A stretch of DNA of 64,000 nucleotides from Roseitalea sp. (GTDB lineage: Bacteria; Pseudomonadota; Alphaproteobacteria; Rhizobiales; Rhizobiaceae), in assembly GCA_017642895.1 (NCBI GenBank), contig JAEPON010000001.1, positions 1 through 64,000 on the forward strand, written 5' to 3'. Numbering within the stretch: the first letter of the stretch is position 1; each line of letters opens with the position of its first letter. The translations under genes were made by a program, and so were the position numbers. Under the pieces are notes generated by a model, which was not told the origin of the DNA, searched no databases, and saw nothing but the letters and a program-made list of their open reading frames with translations. Positions 18,043 to 30,652 of the stretch are shown piece by piece.

Positions 18043-19329
18043 ATGAGCAAGGTTTCCTCGAGCGGTGGCGGCGGCGACGCCAAAAACACGCTCTATTGCT
18101 CATTTTGCGGCAAGAGCCAGCACGAGGTCCGCAAGCTGATTGCGGGCCCGACCGTGTTCATCTGCGATGAATGCGTCGAACTGTGCATGGACATCATCCG
18201 CGAGGAGAACAAATCCTCGATCTCCAAATCCAAGGAAGGCGTGCCCACGCCGCAGGAGATCCTGGGCGTCCTCGACGACTATGTGATCGGCCAGCAGCGC
18301 GCCAAGCGCATCCTGTCGGTTGCCGTCCACAATCACTACAAGCGGCTGGCCCATGCCGAAAAGAACGAGGATGTGGAGCTTGCCAAGTCCAACATTCTGC
18401 TGATCGGCCCGACCGGTTGCGGCAAGACGCTGCTCGCCCAGACGCTGGCGCGGATCATCGACGTGCCCTTCACGATGGCCGACGCGACGACGCTGACTGA
18501 AGCCGGCTATGTGGGCGAAGATGTCGAGAACATCATTTTGAAGCTGCTTCAGGCGTCCGACTACAATGTCGAGCGCGCCCAGCGCGGCATCGTCTATATC
18601 GATGAGATCGACAAGATTTCACGCAAGTCGGACAATCCGTCGATCACGCGGGACGTGTCGGGCGAAGGCGTCCAGCAGGCGCTTTTAAAGATCATGGAGG
18701 GCACGGTTGCCTCCGTGCCTCCGCAGGGCGGGCGCAAGCACCCGCAGCAGGAGTTCCTGCAGGTCGACACCGCCAACATCCTGTTTATCTCGGGCGGCGC
18801 CTTTGCCGGTCTCGACAAGATCATCGCCGACCGCGGCACCAACACCTCGATCGGCTTTTCGGCGTCCGTCGAGGCGCCCGATGAGCGCAAGACGGGCGAA
18901 CTGTTCCGCAAGGTGGAGCCCGAGGATCTGCTGCGCTTCGGCCTGATCCCCGAATTTGTCGGCCGCCTGCCGGTTCTGGCAACGCTCGAGGATCTCGACG
19001 AAGACGCACTCGTGCAGATCCTGACCGAGCCCAAGAACGCGCTGGTCAAGCAATATCAGCGCTTGTTCGAGATGGAAAACGTGCAACTGACCTTCCACGA
19101 GGACGCCCTGCGGGCCATTGCCAGGCGTGCCATCGAGCGCAAGACCGGCGCGCGGGGCCTGCGCTCGATCATGGAGACGATTTTGCTCGACACGATGTTT
19201 GAGTTGCCGGCGCTGGAAGGTGTGCGCGAAGTGGTGATCTCCGACGAGGTGGTCACCGGCGGCGCTCGCCCGCTCTACATTTATTCCGACAAGGAAGACG
19301 AAGCAGAGGCCACGGCCGAAAGCGCGTAA
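18043..19329 (+). CDS. clpX: ATP-dependent Clp protease ATP-binding subunit ClpX
   Basis: A 428-residue AAA+ unfoldase. The N-terminal zinc-binding domain has two CxxC pairs (YCSFCGKSQ and [10 protein letters not shown], within residues 18-50) used for dimerisation and adaptor binding. The Walker A motif [12 protein letters not shown] is near residue 120, Walker B is [10 protein letters not shown], and the IGF-type ClpP-contact loop falls in the expected region (SIGFSASV). It feeds substrates, including cell-cycle regulators in alphaproteobacteria, to ClpP. A GGCCGC/GCGGCC hairpin (19341-19356) follows the stop but has no T tract. Confidence 0.98.
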   Translation: MSKVSSSGGGGDAKNTLYCSFCGKSQHEVRKLIAGPTVFICDECVELCMDIIREENKSSISKSKEGVPTPQEILGVLDDYVIGQQRAKRILSVAVHNHYKRLAHAEKNEDVELAKSNILLIGPTGCGKTLLAQTLARIIDVPFTMADATTLTEAGYVGEDVENIILKLLQASDYNVERAQRGIVYIDEIDKISRKSDNPSITRDVSGEGVQQALLKIMEGTVASVPPQGGRKHPQQEFLQVDTANILFISGGAFAGLDKIIADRGTNTSIGFSASVEAPDERKTGELFRKVEPEDLLRFGLIPEFVGRLPVLATLEDLDEDALVQILTEPKNALVKQYQRLFEMENVQLTFHEDALRAIARRAIERKTGARGLRSIMETILLDTMFELPALEGVREVVISDEVVTGGARPLYIYSDKEDEAEATAESA

Positions 19330-19609
19330 CGCTTCGTCCCGGCCGCGTTCGCGGCCGCCTTCGAACAGACCGGTATGCGTAAATCATCTTTGGGTATCGC
19401 CATCGGGACACCATTGTCGCGATTGCGCGAATCTGCGTCCGGCGCGAAGGTGGGCGTCATGGCGCGCAGGCGATGGTTGAAATGCCGGTTTGCGGGCGCC
19501 AGTTAAGTACTGGGCGTGAAATGCCCGAACCAGCCTCCGGGACTTCGGTACGGCGGCCAATCCGGCAAATGGCCGATTCCGGCCGGAAGCCTTGCAAAGG
19601 ACGAAACGC

Positions 19610-22039
<2,430 letters not shown>

Positions 22040-22066
22040 TCGACACCAGACCCGCCACAAAGACCG

Positions 22067-22093
22067 AAAGGCGCCGTTTCGACGGCGCCTTTT
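22067..22093 (+). terminator. Intrinsic terminator after lon
   Basis: The stem AAAGGCGCCGT/ACGGCGCCTTT, with a short TTCG-type loop and a trailing T tract, lies 27 bases after the lon stop. Confidence 0.9.
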
Positions 22094-22266
22094 GCTTGTG
22101 TGCACAGCCCAACTGGGTGATTTTGTGTTGAATTCGGCCATTTGCCGGTCGTTTGACGCCTAAATGCTTAGGAATCGCCCAAATTCCGGCTAGTGTCCCT
22201 CCATCGTGCCGATGGGTAAGCGATTCGCGCCCGCGCCGAACAATTCCGAATGAGGGGAGATCACCC

Positions 22267-22542
22267 ATGAACAAGAACGAACTCGCAGCAGCCGTCGCCG
22301 ACAAGGCCGGCCTTGCAAAGGGCGATGCCGCTTCGGCCGTCGATGCTGTCTTTGCAACCATCACCGAAACATTGTCGTCGGGCGGCGATGTCCGTGTGCT
22401 CGGCTTCGGCAATTTCGTCGTCCAGCAGCGTGCCGCCACCACCGGCCGCAACCCGATGACTGGCGCCGCCGTCGATATTCCGGCCAAGCGCGTCCCCAAA
22501 TTCTCCGCCGGCAAGGCGCTCAAGGAAGCCGTCAACAACTGA
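22267..22542 (+). CDS. hupB: DNA-binding protein HU
   Basis: A 91-residue HU protein, MNKNELAAAVADKAGLAKGD, with the beta-arm signature GFGNFVVQQRAATTGRNPMTG and the C-terminal VPKFSAGKALKEAVN. It binds and bends DNA as a dimer. The ATG at 22267 follows GAGGGGAGATCACCC and gives the normal length. The upstream region contains CCTAA-ATGC-TTAGG (22159-22172), an inverted repeat that may be an operator. The location after lon is conserved in alphaproteobacteria. Confidence 0.97.
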   Translation: MNKNELAAAVADKAGLAKGDAASAVDAVFATITETLSSGGDVRVLGFGNFVVQQRAATTGRNPMTGAAVDIPAKRVPKFSAGKALKEAVNN

Positions 22543-22582
22543 CGCTTCTCGCCGCCGGCTCAGCTCGGCCGACGCAAAAACC

Positions 22583-22613
22583 AAAAGCCGTCCGAAACAT
22601 CGGGCGGCTTTTT
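22583..22613 (+). terminator. Intrinsic terminator after hupB
   Basis: AAAAGCCGTCCG and CGGGCGGCTTTTT pair around an AAACAT loop (one G-U pair) and end in a T run, 41 bases past hupB. Confidence 0.85.
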
Positions 22614-22670
22614 GCTGGCTGGAACGGCCGCGACACCGCGTCGCGATCGCTCGGGCATGGACAGAAGTCT

Positions 22671-22783
22671 GGTGGATGTTTGGGAACAAGGCCGCGATTG
22701 CGGCCCGCCCTTTCGGGCGCCCTCGCAGAGCCGTTGAGCAAAGCGAAACTGGCGTAAGCGAGATGGTGGTGGATGTTTGGGAA
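22671..22783. repeat. 16-bp direct repeat pair in the hupB-tRNA gap
   Basis: GGTGGATGTTTGGGAA occurs at 22671-22686 and again, identical, at 22768-22783. Between the copies are a GCCGCGATTGCGGC palindrome and a GCCCG-CCCTTT-CGGGC hairpin. There is no coding frame of substance. The rest of this 296-base gap (22543-22838) holds only the hupB terminator. The repeats could be a small dispersed intergenic element; only this pair was noticed in the window. Confidence 0.55.
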
Positions 22784-22838
22784 GAACCGCCAACCGGAGC
22801 CCGCGGTATGGGTTGGCAGGCGGCAACGCGCATTAAAA

Positions 22839-22914
<76 letters not shown>

Positions 22915-22917
22915 CTT

Positions 22918-22936
22918 GCGCACAAGCTTTGTGCGC
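22918..22936 (-). other. Leader hairpin 5' of tRNA-Val
   Basis: GCGCACAA and TTGTGCGC form a perfect 8-bp stem with a three-base loop, starting four bases before the tRNA 5' end and ending 7 bases from the predicted -10. It would fold in the precursor leader and may help RNase P or RNase E processing. Confidence 0.5.
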
Positions 22937-22943
22937 CCGTTTT

Positions 22944-22972
22944 GATCTAATCGCCGCCGGGCGCACATGCAA
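22944..22972 (-). promoter_or_regulatory. Candidate promoter of tRNA-Val
   Basis: Read leftwards, TTGCAT (22967-22972), 17 bases, then TAGATC (22944-22949). The spacing is ideal and the -35 is good, while the -10 is fair. It would start transcription about 23 bases before the tRNA. Confidence 0.5.
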
Positions 22973-23019
22973 GCGCCGCAGTGCCCTGACGCGGTCGGGA
23001 CAATCGCCTCCGGGGCCGC

Positions 23020-23048
23020 TTGACACCATCGGCCCTTCCACTTAAGTG
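23020..23048 (+). promoter_or_regulatory. Candidate promoter of tRNA-Asp
   Basis: A perfect TTGACA (23020-23025) is followed by 17 bases and TAAGTG (23043-23048), 34 bases before the mature tRNA. The -10 overlaps the palindrome CACTTAAGTG (23039-23048). Confidence 0.6.
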
Positions 23049-23082
23049 ACCCGAACGCCGGCCACGCCGGCTGCCAGCAAAT

Positions 23083-23159
23083 GCGGGTGTAGCTCAGTTG
23101 GTTAGAGTGCCGGCCTGTCACGCCGGAGGTCGCGGGTTCGAGCCCCGTCACTCGCGCCA
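23083..23159 (+). tRNA. tRNA-Asp (anticodon GTC)
   Basis: A complete 77-base cloverleaf with encoded CCA. The acceptor is GCGGGTG/CACTCGC, the D-arm is AGCTCAGTTGGTTAGAGT, the anticodon stem-loop CCGGC-CTGTCAC-GCCGG gives GTC, and the T-arm carries GGTTCGAGCC. It decodes aspartate codons. Confidence 0.98.
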
Positions 23160-23505
23160 TTTGCTGTTGAAGTCCGGTCGTTTTCCCGATCCGGCACGGC
23201 TTTTCGAAATTCTCATATCCTTCTGTTTTCCAAGTCTTTTTTTGCGCCGGTTGGAACGCACGCGTGAGCGCCTGGGTTCCGCATCGTGCAAGGCGCAGCC
23301 GAGGCGGGAAGGGCGCAACCTGAGCCCTGCGCAAAATCGGTGTTTGCGGCCCGCCCGCACCCTTGCGTGCGGCCGGCCAAGACGATAACTGCCCCTGCAA
23401 GACAAAAAGGGCGTTCGGCTTGTGCCCCGTGCGGCTTTCGGCCATATGGTGCGGCGCGGGAAATCGGGCTAGAACGCCGATGAACGATCATCGGGGTTTG
23501 CACAC
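23160..23505. other. Intergenic region before the nuo operon
   Basis: These 346 bases hold no convincing gene. A run of seven T near 23240 after a weak stem may end the tRNA transcript. An inverted repeat CCGCAC-CCTTGC-GTGCGG lies at 23355-23372. A promoter-like element is at 23420-23448. A perfect 7-bp inverted repeat CCGATGA-ACGA-TCATCGG at 23477-23494 ends 11 bases before the nuoA ATG and could hide or mark its ribosome binding region. Confidence 0.5.
23420..23448 (+). promoter_or_regulatory. Candidate promoter of the nuo operon
   Basis: CTTGTG (from 23419), 17 bases, then CCATAT (23442-23447) resembles alphaproteobacterial CTTG/CCATAT promoters. Read one base on, it is TTGTGC-N17-CATATG. 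It is the best promoter candidate in the gap and lies about 60 bases before nuoA. Confidence 0.4.
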
Positions 23506-23871
23506 ATGGAAGCCGTCGTCGCCTCCTATCTGCCCATCATCATCTTTCTGCTGGTCTGTATCGGCATCGGCGCGGCGCTTTTGATCGCGCCTTTCATCGT
23601 CGCCTATCAGAGCCCGGACCCTGAAAAGCTGTCCGCCTATGAATGCGGCTTCAACGCGTTCGACGATGCGCGCATGAAGTTCGACGTGCGCTTTTATCTG
23701 GTGGCCATCCTGTTCATCATCTTCGATCTCGAAGTCGCCTTCCTGTTCCCCTGGGCGGTGTCGTTCGGCGAACTGGGCATGTTCGGCTTCTGGTCGATGA
23801 TGGTTTTTCTTGGCGTTCTGACGGTCGGCTTTATCTATGAATGGCGAAAGGGAGCCCTGGAATGGGATTGA
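23506..23871 (+). CDS. nuoA: NADH-quinone oxidoreductase subunit A
   Basis: A 121-residue inner-membrane subunit of complex I with three helices. The family marker [46 protein letters not shown] covers the conserved loop and the second helix, including the acidic residues implicated in proton-path coupling. It is the first gene of the nuo operon. Its end overlaps nuoB by ten bases. Confidence 0.97.
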   Translation: MEAVVASYLPIIIFLLVCIGIGAALLIAPFIVAYQSPDPEKLSAYECGFNAFDDARMKFDVRFYLVAILFIIFDLEVAFLFPWAVSFGELGMFGFWSMMVFLGVLTVGFIYEWRKGALEWD

Positions 23872-24440
23872 ACGACGATCAGACGCTCGTTGCCCCGCAG
23901 CCAAAGGGCATCATCGATCCGAAGACCGGCAAGCCGGTCGGCGCCGACGATTCATTTTTCGGCGAGATCGACAATGAACTGGCCGACAAGGGCTTTCTGG
24001 TCACCTCCACCGACGAACTGATCAACTGGGCGCGCACCGGCTCGCTGATGTGGATGACGTTCGGCCTGGCCTGCTGCGCCGTGGAGATGATGCACACATC
24101 GATGCCGCGCTACGATGCCGAGCGCTTCGGCGTCGCCCCGCGCGCCTCGCCGCGCCAGTCCGACGTGATGATCGTCGCCGGCACGCTGACCAACAAGATG
24201 GCGCCCGCCCTGCGCAAGGTCTACGACCAGATGCCCGAACCGCGCTATGTCATCTCGATGGGATCGTGTGCCAATGGCGGCGGCTACTATCATTATTCCT
24301 ATTCGGTGGTGCGCGGCTGCGACCGCATCGTGCCGGTCGATATCTATGTTCCGGGATGCCCGCCGACGGCCGAGGCGCTGCTGTACGGCATCCTGATGCT
24401 CCAGAAGAAGATCCGCCGCACCGGAACGATCGAGCGCTGA
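23862..24440 (+). CDS. nuoB: NADH-quinone oxidoreductase subunit B
   Basis: A 192-residue peripheral-arm subunit that holds cluster N2, the last Fe-S centre before quinone. The cysteine motifs are intact: [10 protein letters not shown] (tandem Cys), [15 protein letters not shown] and [17 protein letters not shown] 23862 lies inside the nuoA tail with AAGGGAG upstream; the longer frame from 23841 is less likely. It sits at the interface with NuoD and NuoH at the quinone site. Confidence 0.96.
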   Translation: MGLNDDQTLVAPQPKGIIDPKTGKPVGADDSFFGEIDNELADKGFLVTSTDELINWARTGSLMWMTFGLACCAVEMMHTSMPRYDAERFGVAPRASPRQSDVMIVAGTLTNKMAPALRKVYDQMPEPRYVISMGSCANGGGYYHYSYSVVRGCDRIVPVDIYVPGCPPTAEALLYGILMLQKKIRRTGTIER

Positions 24441-24476
24441 CGGCGTCTCGACGGCCGAACGACAGGGAAGCCTTGG

Positions 24477-25088
24477 ATGGCCACGCTTGAAAATCTCGAC
24501 GATCTGGCAAGCGCCGTTGCCGATGCGCTGGGCGACATTGCCCATGATCCGGTCATGGCGCATGGCGAACTGACGATCACGGTCGCCATCGAGGACATCA
24601 TTGCAACGCTGACGCGGCTGCGTGACTCGATGCAAACGCGCTTCGTCTCTTTCATCGACATTTCCGGCGCCGACTATCCGGCGCGCGACAAGCGGTTCGA
24701 TGTGGTCTACCACCTTCTGAGCCCGACGCTGAACCAGCGCCTGCGCGTCAAGGTGATGACGGATGAGGAAACGCCCGTGCCGTCGGTGACCGGCGTTTAT
24801 CCGGGCGCCAACTGGTTCGAGCGCGAGGCCTACGACCTTTACGGCATCCTGTTCACCGGCCATCCCGACCTGCGGCGGCTTTTGACCGACTATGGCTTTG
24901 AGGGCCATCCGCTGCGCAAGGACTTCCCGCTGACGGGATTTGTCGAGGTGCGTTATGACGACGAGGCCAAGCGCGTCGTCAACGAGCCGGTCAGCCTGCG
25001 CCAGGAATTCCGCGACTTTGATTTTCTTTCCCCATGGGAGGGCACGGATTATGTCCTTCCCGGCGACGAGAAGGCCGACGGCAAGTGA
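24477..25088 (+). CDS. nuoC: NADH-quinone oxidoreductase subunit C
   Basis: A 203-residue 30-kDa subunit, separate from NuoD as is usual in alphaproteobacteria and mitochondria (fused in E. coli). Family blocks are [42 protein letters not shown] and [20 protein letters not shown]. Its stop overlaps the nuoD GTG start by four bases (GTGA). Confidence 0.96.
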   Translation: MATLENLDDLASAVADALGDIAHDPVMAHGELTITVAIEDIIATLTRLRDSMQTRFVSFIDISGADYPARDKRFDVVYHLLSPTLNQRLRVKVMTDEETPVPSVTGVYPGANWFEREAYDLYGILFTGHPDLRRLLTDYGFEGHPLRKDFPLTGFVEVRYDDEAKRVVNEPVSLRQEFRDFDFLSPWEGTDYVLPGDEKADGK

Positions 25089-26275
25089 CCGAACACAATG
25101 TCCGCAACTTCAACATCAATTTCGGCCCGCAGCACCCGGCCGCACACGGCGTTTTGCGTCTTGTGCTTGAACTGGACGGCGAGGTTTGCGAGCGCGTGGA
25201 CCCGCATATCGGGCTTCTGCATCGCGGCACCGAGAAGCTGATCGAGGCCAAGACCTATCTGCAGGCCGTGCCTTATTTCGACCGGCTCGACTATGTCGCG
25301 CCGATGAACCAGGAACACGCCTTCGCCTTGGCCGTCGAACGGCTTCTCGACATTGAGGTGCCGCGGCGCGGCCAGCTGATCCGCGTCCTCTACTCCGAGA
25401 TCGGGCGCATTCTCTCGCATCTGTTGAACATCACCACGCAGGCGCTCGATGTGGGCGCGCTCACCCCGCCGCTCTGGGGCTTTGAGGAGCGCGAAAAGCT
25501 CATGATGTTCTATGAGCGGGCCTGCGGCGCGCGCCTGCACGCGGCCTATTTCCGGCCCGGCGGCGTGCATCAGGACCTGCCGCCCGAACTGATCGACGAT
25601 ATCGGCAACTGGATCGACCCGTTCCTCAAGGTGGTCGGTGAGATCGACGGGCTTTTGACCGCCAACCGCATCTTCAAGCAGCGCAATGTCGATATCGGCA
25701 TTGTCGATCTCGATGATGCGTGGGCCTGGGGCTTTTCCGGCGTGATGGTGCGCGGGTCGGGCGCCAAATGGGATTTGCGCCGGTCGCAGCCCTACGAATG
25801 CTACGAGGAGATGGAGTTCCAGATCCCGATCGGCAAGAATGGCGACTGCTTCGACCGCTATCTGATCCGCATGGAGGAGATGCGCCAGTCCGCCGAGATC
25901 ATGCGGCAATGCGTCGACAAGCTCAAAAGCGCGAACGGGCAGGGCCCGGTCTCCAACACGGATGGCAAGATCGTGCCGCCCGGGCGCGGCGAGATGAAGC
26001 GTTCGATGGAAGCGCTGATCCACCATTTCAAGCTCTACACCGAGGGCTACAAGGTGCCCGAAGGCGAGGTCTATGCGGCTGTCGAGGCGCCCAAGGGCGA
26101 GTTCGGCGTCTATCTGGTCGCCGACGGGTCCAACAAGCCCTATCGCTGCAAGCTGCGCGCGCCGGGCTTTGCCCACCTCCAGGCCATGGATTTCATCTGT
26201 CGCGGCCACATGCTGGCCGATGTCTCGGCGGTCCTGGGCTCGCTCGACATCGTGTTCGGAGAGGTTGACCGATAA
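25085..26275 (+). CDS. nuoD: NADH-quinone oxidoreductase subunit D
   Basis: A 396-residue 49-kDa subunit forming the quinone chamber. It starts at GTG 25085 ([22 protein letters not shown]), overlapping nuoC; the longer open frame lacks the family N-terminus. The conserved HRGTEKL, the [20 protein letters not shown] region, and the C-terminal [24 protein letters not shown] with FGEVDR are all present. The HGV loop histidine and the tyrosine for quinone binding fall within the expected blocks. Confidence 0.96.
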   Translation: MTEHNVRNFNINFGPQHPAAHGVLRLVLELDGEVCERVDPHIGLLHRGTEKLIEAKTYLQAVPYFDRLDYVAPMNQEHAFALAVERLLDIEVPRRGQLIRVLYSEIGRILSHLLNITTQALDVGALTPPLWGFEEREKLMMFYERACGARLHAAYFRPGGVHQDLPPELIDDIGNWIDPFLKVVGEIDGLLTANRIFKQRNVDIGIVDLDDAWAWGFSGVMVRGSGAKWDLRRSQPYECYEEMEFQIPIGKNGDCFDRYLIRMEEMRQSAEIMRQCVDKLKSANGQGPVSNTDGKIVPPGRGEMKRSMEALIHHFKLYTEGYKVPEGEVYAAVEAPKGEFGVYLVADGSNKPYRCKLRAPGFAHLQAMDFICRGHMLADVSAVLGSLDIVFGEVDR

Positions 26276-27450
26276 TGTCCGTACGTCGTCTTGCCGAAGA
26301 CACCCTCCAGCCCGAGGGTTTCAAGTTCGACCGCGCGCGGTCGGCCGAAGCCAAGGTCTGGATCAAGAAATATCCCAAGGGGCGCCAGCAGTCGGCGGTG
26401 ATCCCGCTTTTGATGCTGGCGCAGGATCAGGAGGGATGGGTCACCAGGGCATCGATCGAGCATATTGCCCAGATGCTCGACATGCCGCTGATCCGGGTGA
26501 TGGAGGTCGCCACCTTCTACACCCAGTTCATGCTCCAGCCGGTCGGCACCAGGGCCCATATCCAGGTGTGCGGCACGACGCCGTGCATGCTGCGCGGTTC
26601 GGAAGACCTCATGAAGGTCTGCCAGCGCAAGATCAACGCGCAGCAGTTCCACCGCAACGCCGAGGGCACGCTGTCGTGGGAAGAGGTCGAGTGCCAGGGC
26701 GCATGCGTCAATGCGCCAATGGTGATGATTGGCCGCGATGCCTATGAGGATCTGACGCCGGAACGTCTCGAAGAGATCATCGACGCGTTCGAGGCCGGAA
26801 AAGGCGACACGATCGAACCGGGTCCGCAGATCGATCGCATTTATGCGGCGCCGGTCACCGGTCTGACGAGCCTTCTCGATGAGACAAAACCGGCAGCGGG
26901 CAGGGGGTCGACCAAAGCCGGCGGCAAGGCGGCAACGGCCGAGCCGCGCGCCCGCAAGGCCAGTTCGACAACGCAGATCGCCAAGACCGCCAGCGCGGTG
27001 CGGCCCAAACGCAAGCCGCCGGCGAAAACCGTCGAAGGCGGCAATCCGACCATGAAGCTGGCCGCGACCGCCTCGGGCCGCGCCAAACCTTCGGCCAAGA
27101 CCGCCAAAACAGCACCGGCAGGCGCCGCCGCCAAGCGTGCCGCGGCCGATGCCAGCCAGCCCGCGCTGGACGACAAGAACCGTCCGCCGGTGATCGAAAA
27201 GCCGGCGCAGCCCGATGATCTGAAACTGATTACCGGCGTCGGCCCCAAGCTTGAAGGCACGCTTCACTCGCTCGGCATCTACACGTTTGCGCAGGTCGCC
27301 AGGTGGAAGAAGGCCGAACGCGAATGGGTCGATGGCTATCTGAAATTCAAGGGCCGGATCGACCGCGACGACTGGGTCAGGCAGGCGAAAGCCTTGGCCA
27401 AGGGCGGCGTGGACGAGTATGTTCGGGTCTTCGGCAAGAAGCCGCGCTAG
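26275..27450 (+). CDS. nuoE: NADH-quinone oxidoreductase subunit E with C-terminal HhH extension
   Basis: A 391-residue protein, much longer than the roughly 170-200 residues needed for NuoE. Residues 1 to about 200 are the 24-kDa thioredoxin-like subunit with a [2Fe-2S] site: CGTTPCMLRG and CQGACVNAPMV. Then comes an Ala/Lys/Pro-rich disordered linker (about 210-305). The last 79 residues (PDDLKLITGVGPKLEGTLHS onward) form a helix-hairpin-helix-type domain nearly 70% identical, by eye, to the end of the gene at 28965. Such extended NuoE proteins are known in rhizobia; the role of the tail is unknown. The ATG overlaps the nuoD stop (TAATG). Confidence 0.93.
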   Translation: MSVRRLAEDTLQPEGFKFDRARSAEAKVWIKKYPKGRQQSAVIPLLMLAQDQEGWVTRASIEHIAQMLDMPLIRVMEVATFYTQFMLQPVGTRAHIQVCGTTPCMLRGSEDLMKVCQRKINAQQFHRNAEGTLSWEEVECQGACVNAPMVMIGRDAYEDLTPERLEEIIDAFEAGKGDTIEPGPQIDRIYAAPVTGLTSLLDETKPAAGRGSTKAGGKAATAEPRARKASSTTQIAKTASAVRPKRKPPAKTVEGGNPTMKLAATASGRAKPSAKTAKTAPAGAAAKRAAADASQPALDDKNRPPVIEKPAQPDDLKLITGVGPKLEGTLHSLGIYTFAQVARWKKAEREWVDGYLKFKGRIDRDDWVRQAKALAKGGVDEYVRVFGKKPR

Positions 27451-27459
27451 GAGTGCATG

Positions 27460-28764
<1,305 letters not shown>

Positions 28765-28781
28765 CTTTTTACCGCGATTTA

Positions 28782-28796
28782 TGCTGCAATGCAGCA
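28782..28796. promoter_or_regulatory. PhaR-like palindrome TGCTGC-N3-GCAGCA
   Basis: TGCTGCAATGCAGCA is a perfect 15-base palindrome (6-bp arms, AAT spacer) 18 bases after nuoF and 169 bases before the next gene. It contains CTGC-N3-GCAG, the target described for PhaR, the repressor that controls phasin genes in PHB-making alphaproteobacteria. It suggests that the next gene may have its own regulated promoter inside the nuo operon. Confidence 0.45.
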
Positions 28797-28964
28797 AATG
28801 ATGCCGGACACGCACCTAATGTCGTGCTGACAGGGCCGCGTTTTTCGGCATAGAAGACGGACAAAGAGACCGGAACCGGTCCGGCCACGCGGCGCTTTTG
28901 CGGCGATGCGGCAAGAGGAAACACCACGGAACGGCGGACGCAAGCGACTTTGAGGAGAAGACCG

Positions 28965-30071
28965 ATGTCGATGTTTCCGTTCGCAGACAACATGATCAGC
29001 CCGCAGGCCAAGGAAAACCCGTTTCTGGCGCTGATGCCGGGCATGGAACCGCTGCAGAAGACGACCGAGACCTTCATGAAGGGCATGGGTGTGCCGGACG
29101 TGCCGAAGCTGCCCGAAGTACCGTTTTCGTCGATGGTGCCCGATGTTGGCGCGATCGAGGCCAACATCGAAACCATCATGAAGGCGGTGCCGGGATTTGA
29201 GGGCATGCCCAATCTCGCCAGTCACCCGATGGCGGCCATGGCGGCCGGTGCGGCCGTTTCGATGGGCGCGACCAGCCAGATGATGGGCACCATGTTCGGC
29301 GCAATGACCGGCATGATGGACAATGCCGTACGGATGCAGAAGGCCACGCGCGACATCTCGCCCTTCGCGCCGCCGGCGCTCGACGGCGTCAACCCGCTGA
29401 AATTCGAATGGGCCTTCGGCATGGGCGAAGCGCTCGCTGAAGCCGGGGCGCCAGCGGCCAGGACCGTCAAGGCCGCGCCGAAGCCCAAAGCCGAGCCTGC
29501 CGTCAAGGCAAAGCCGACGGCCAAGGCCAAGGCAACACCGAAGGCGGAGGCGAAAGCCGAAGCATCGGCGCCAGAAAAGCCGATAAAAGCACCCAAGGTG
29601 AAGGCCGCCGCGCCCGCGCCCGTTTCGGCTATCGAGCCCGCCCCCAAGGTACCGACCAGGAAAACCAACGGCACCGCCGAGGTCAAGGCTGCCAAGGCAT
29701 CGGTGGTTCGGCTGGTTCCGTCCGCTGAACCGATCGCGGATGTCCCGGCGCGCCCGGGTGGTCCGGCGTCCGTCGCCGACATCATGCCTGAGGATTTCAA
29801 ACAGCCCGCCAAGGTCGAAAAGCCGGCCAAGCCCGACGATCTGAAGATGATCGCAGGCGTTGGTCCGAAGCTCGAATCGGTGCTGAACGGTCTTGGCATC
29901 TGGACTTTCGCGCAGATCGCCCAATGGACCGCCAACGAAGTGGCTTGGGTGGACGACTATCTGCAGTTCAAGGGCCGCATCGGGCGTGACGACTGGATTG
30001 CCCAGGCTGCGGCGCTCGCCAAGGGCGGCCGCGACGAATATGTCAAACAGTTCGGCAAGGAGCCGCGCTGA
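28965..30071 (+). CDS. HhH-domain protein of unknown function within the nuo operon
   Basis: A 368-residue protein from ATG 28965 (GAGGAGAAG upstream). The N-terminal part to about residue 165 is rich in Met and Ala, with an amphipathic/hydrophobic stretch (AAMAAGAAVSMGATSQMMG). An Ala/Lys/Pro-rich linker like that of histone H1 or PhaF-type tails spans about 165-285. The last 79 residues (PDDLKMIAGVGPKLESVLNG onward) match the NuoE tail, about 55 of 79 identical. It is not one of the 14 complex I subunits. A PhaR-like palindrome upstream hints at a PHB-granule link; that is inference. Rhizobial relatives are usually left as hypothetical or loosely called NADH dehydrogenase proteins. Confidence 0.8.
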   Translation: MSMFPFADNMISPQAKENPFLALMPGMEPLQKTTETFMKGMGVPDVPKLPEVPFSSMVPDVGAIEANIETIMKAVPGFEGMPNLASHPMAAMAAGAAVSMGATSQMMGTMFGAMTGMMDNAVRMQKATRDISPFAPPALDGVNPLKFEWAFGMGEALAEAGAPAARTVKAAPKPKAEPAVKAKPTAKAKATPKAEAKAEASAPEKPIKAPKVKAAAPAPVSAIEPAPKVPTRKTNGTAEVKAAKASVVRLVPSAEPIADVPARPGGPASVADIMPEDFKQPAKVEKPAKPDDLKMIAGVGPKLESVLNGLGIWTFAQIAQWTANEVAWVDDYLQFKGRIGRDDWIAQAAALAKGGRDEYVKQFGKEPR

Positions 30072-30160
30072 GACGCATCCATCGGTTCGGGCGCTGGCGC
30101 GTCCGGGCCGACCATTGACCGGTCCGCGAAAGAAGGCTGGCACAACACGGAGGAAGGCTC

Positions 30161-30622
30161 GTGCTGCTGGCCGAGGCCAACATTGCCCGCGCGAAACATC
30201 CGCTGGACGATCCGGCCATGGCCGGCTTCGTCGACCGGCTTGAGGCGGTCAACGCGGTCGCTGAACGCGCGCCCGGTTTCGTCTGGCGCTTTCAGGGCGC
30301 CGATCTGGCGGCGCTTGGCCGGCGCCTGTTCGGCAATCCCCGCATCATCTTCAACATGAGCGTCTGGCAAACGCCGGCCGACCTCGAACACTATGTGTGG
30401 AACACCGTCCACAAGCAGGTCTATCGCCGCAAGACCGAATGGTTCGACGCGATCGCGTCCCACCATTTTGTGATGTGGTGGGTCGAGGATGGCTACCGAC
30501 CTTCGCCGATAGAAGCACGCGAACGGCTTGACCATTTGGACCGGCACGGCAATACGGACCATGCGTTCGACTGGGCGCATCTGCCGCATGTCAAGTTGTG
30601 GCAAAGCCAGCGCTGCGCGTGA
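30161..30622 (+). CDS. DUF3291 (Dabb-barrel-like) protein
   Basis: A 153-residue soluble protein starting at GTG 30161 with GGAGGAAGG directly upstream. The pattern LAEANIARAKHPLDDPAMAGFVDRL, then NAVAERAPGFVWRF, NMSVWQTPADLEHYVWNTVHKQVYRR and the ending FDWAHLP matches DUF3291, a small alpha+beta barrel family similar to antibiotic-biosynthesis monooxygenase/Dabb folds. The function is unknown. It lies between nuoF and nuoG in the same direction and is probably co-transcribed. Confidence 0.8.
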   Translation: MLLAEANIARAKHPLDDPAMAGFVDRLEAVNAVAERAPGFVWRFQGADLAALGRRLFGNPRIIFNMSVWQTPADLEHYVWNTVHKQVYRRKTEWFDAIASHHFVMWWVEDGYRPSPIEARERLDHLDRHGNTDHAFDWAHLPHVKLWQSQRCA

Positions 30623-30652
30623 GACAAACGACGGATATGACGGAAGGCTTCC

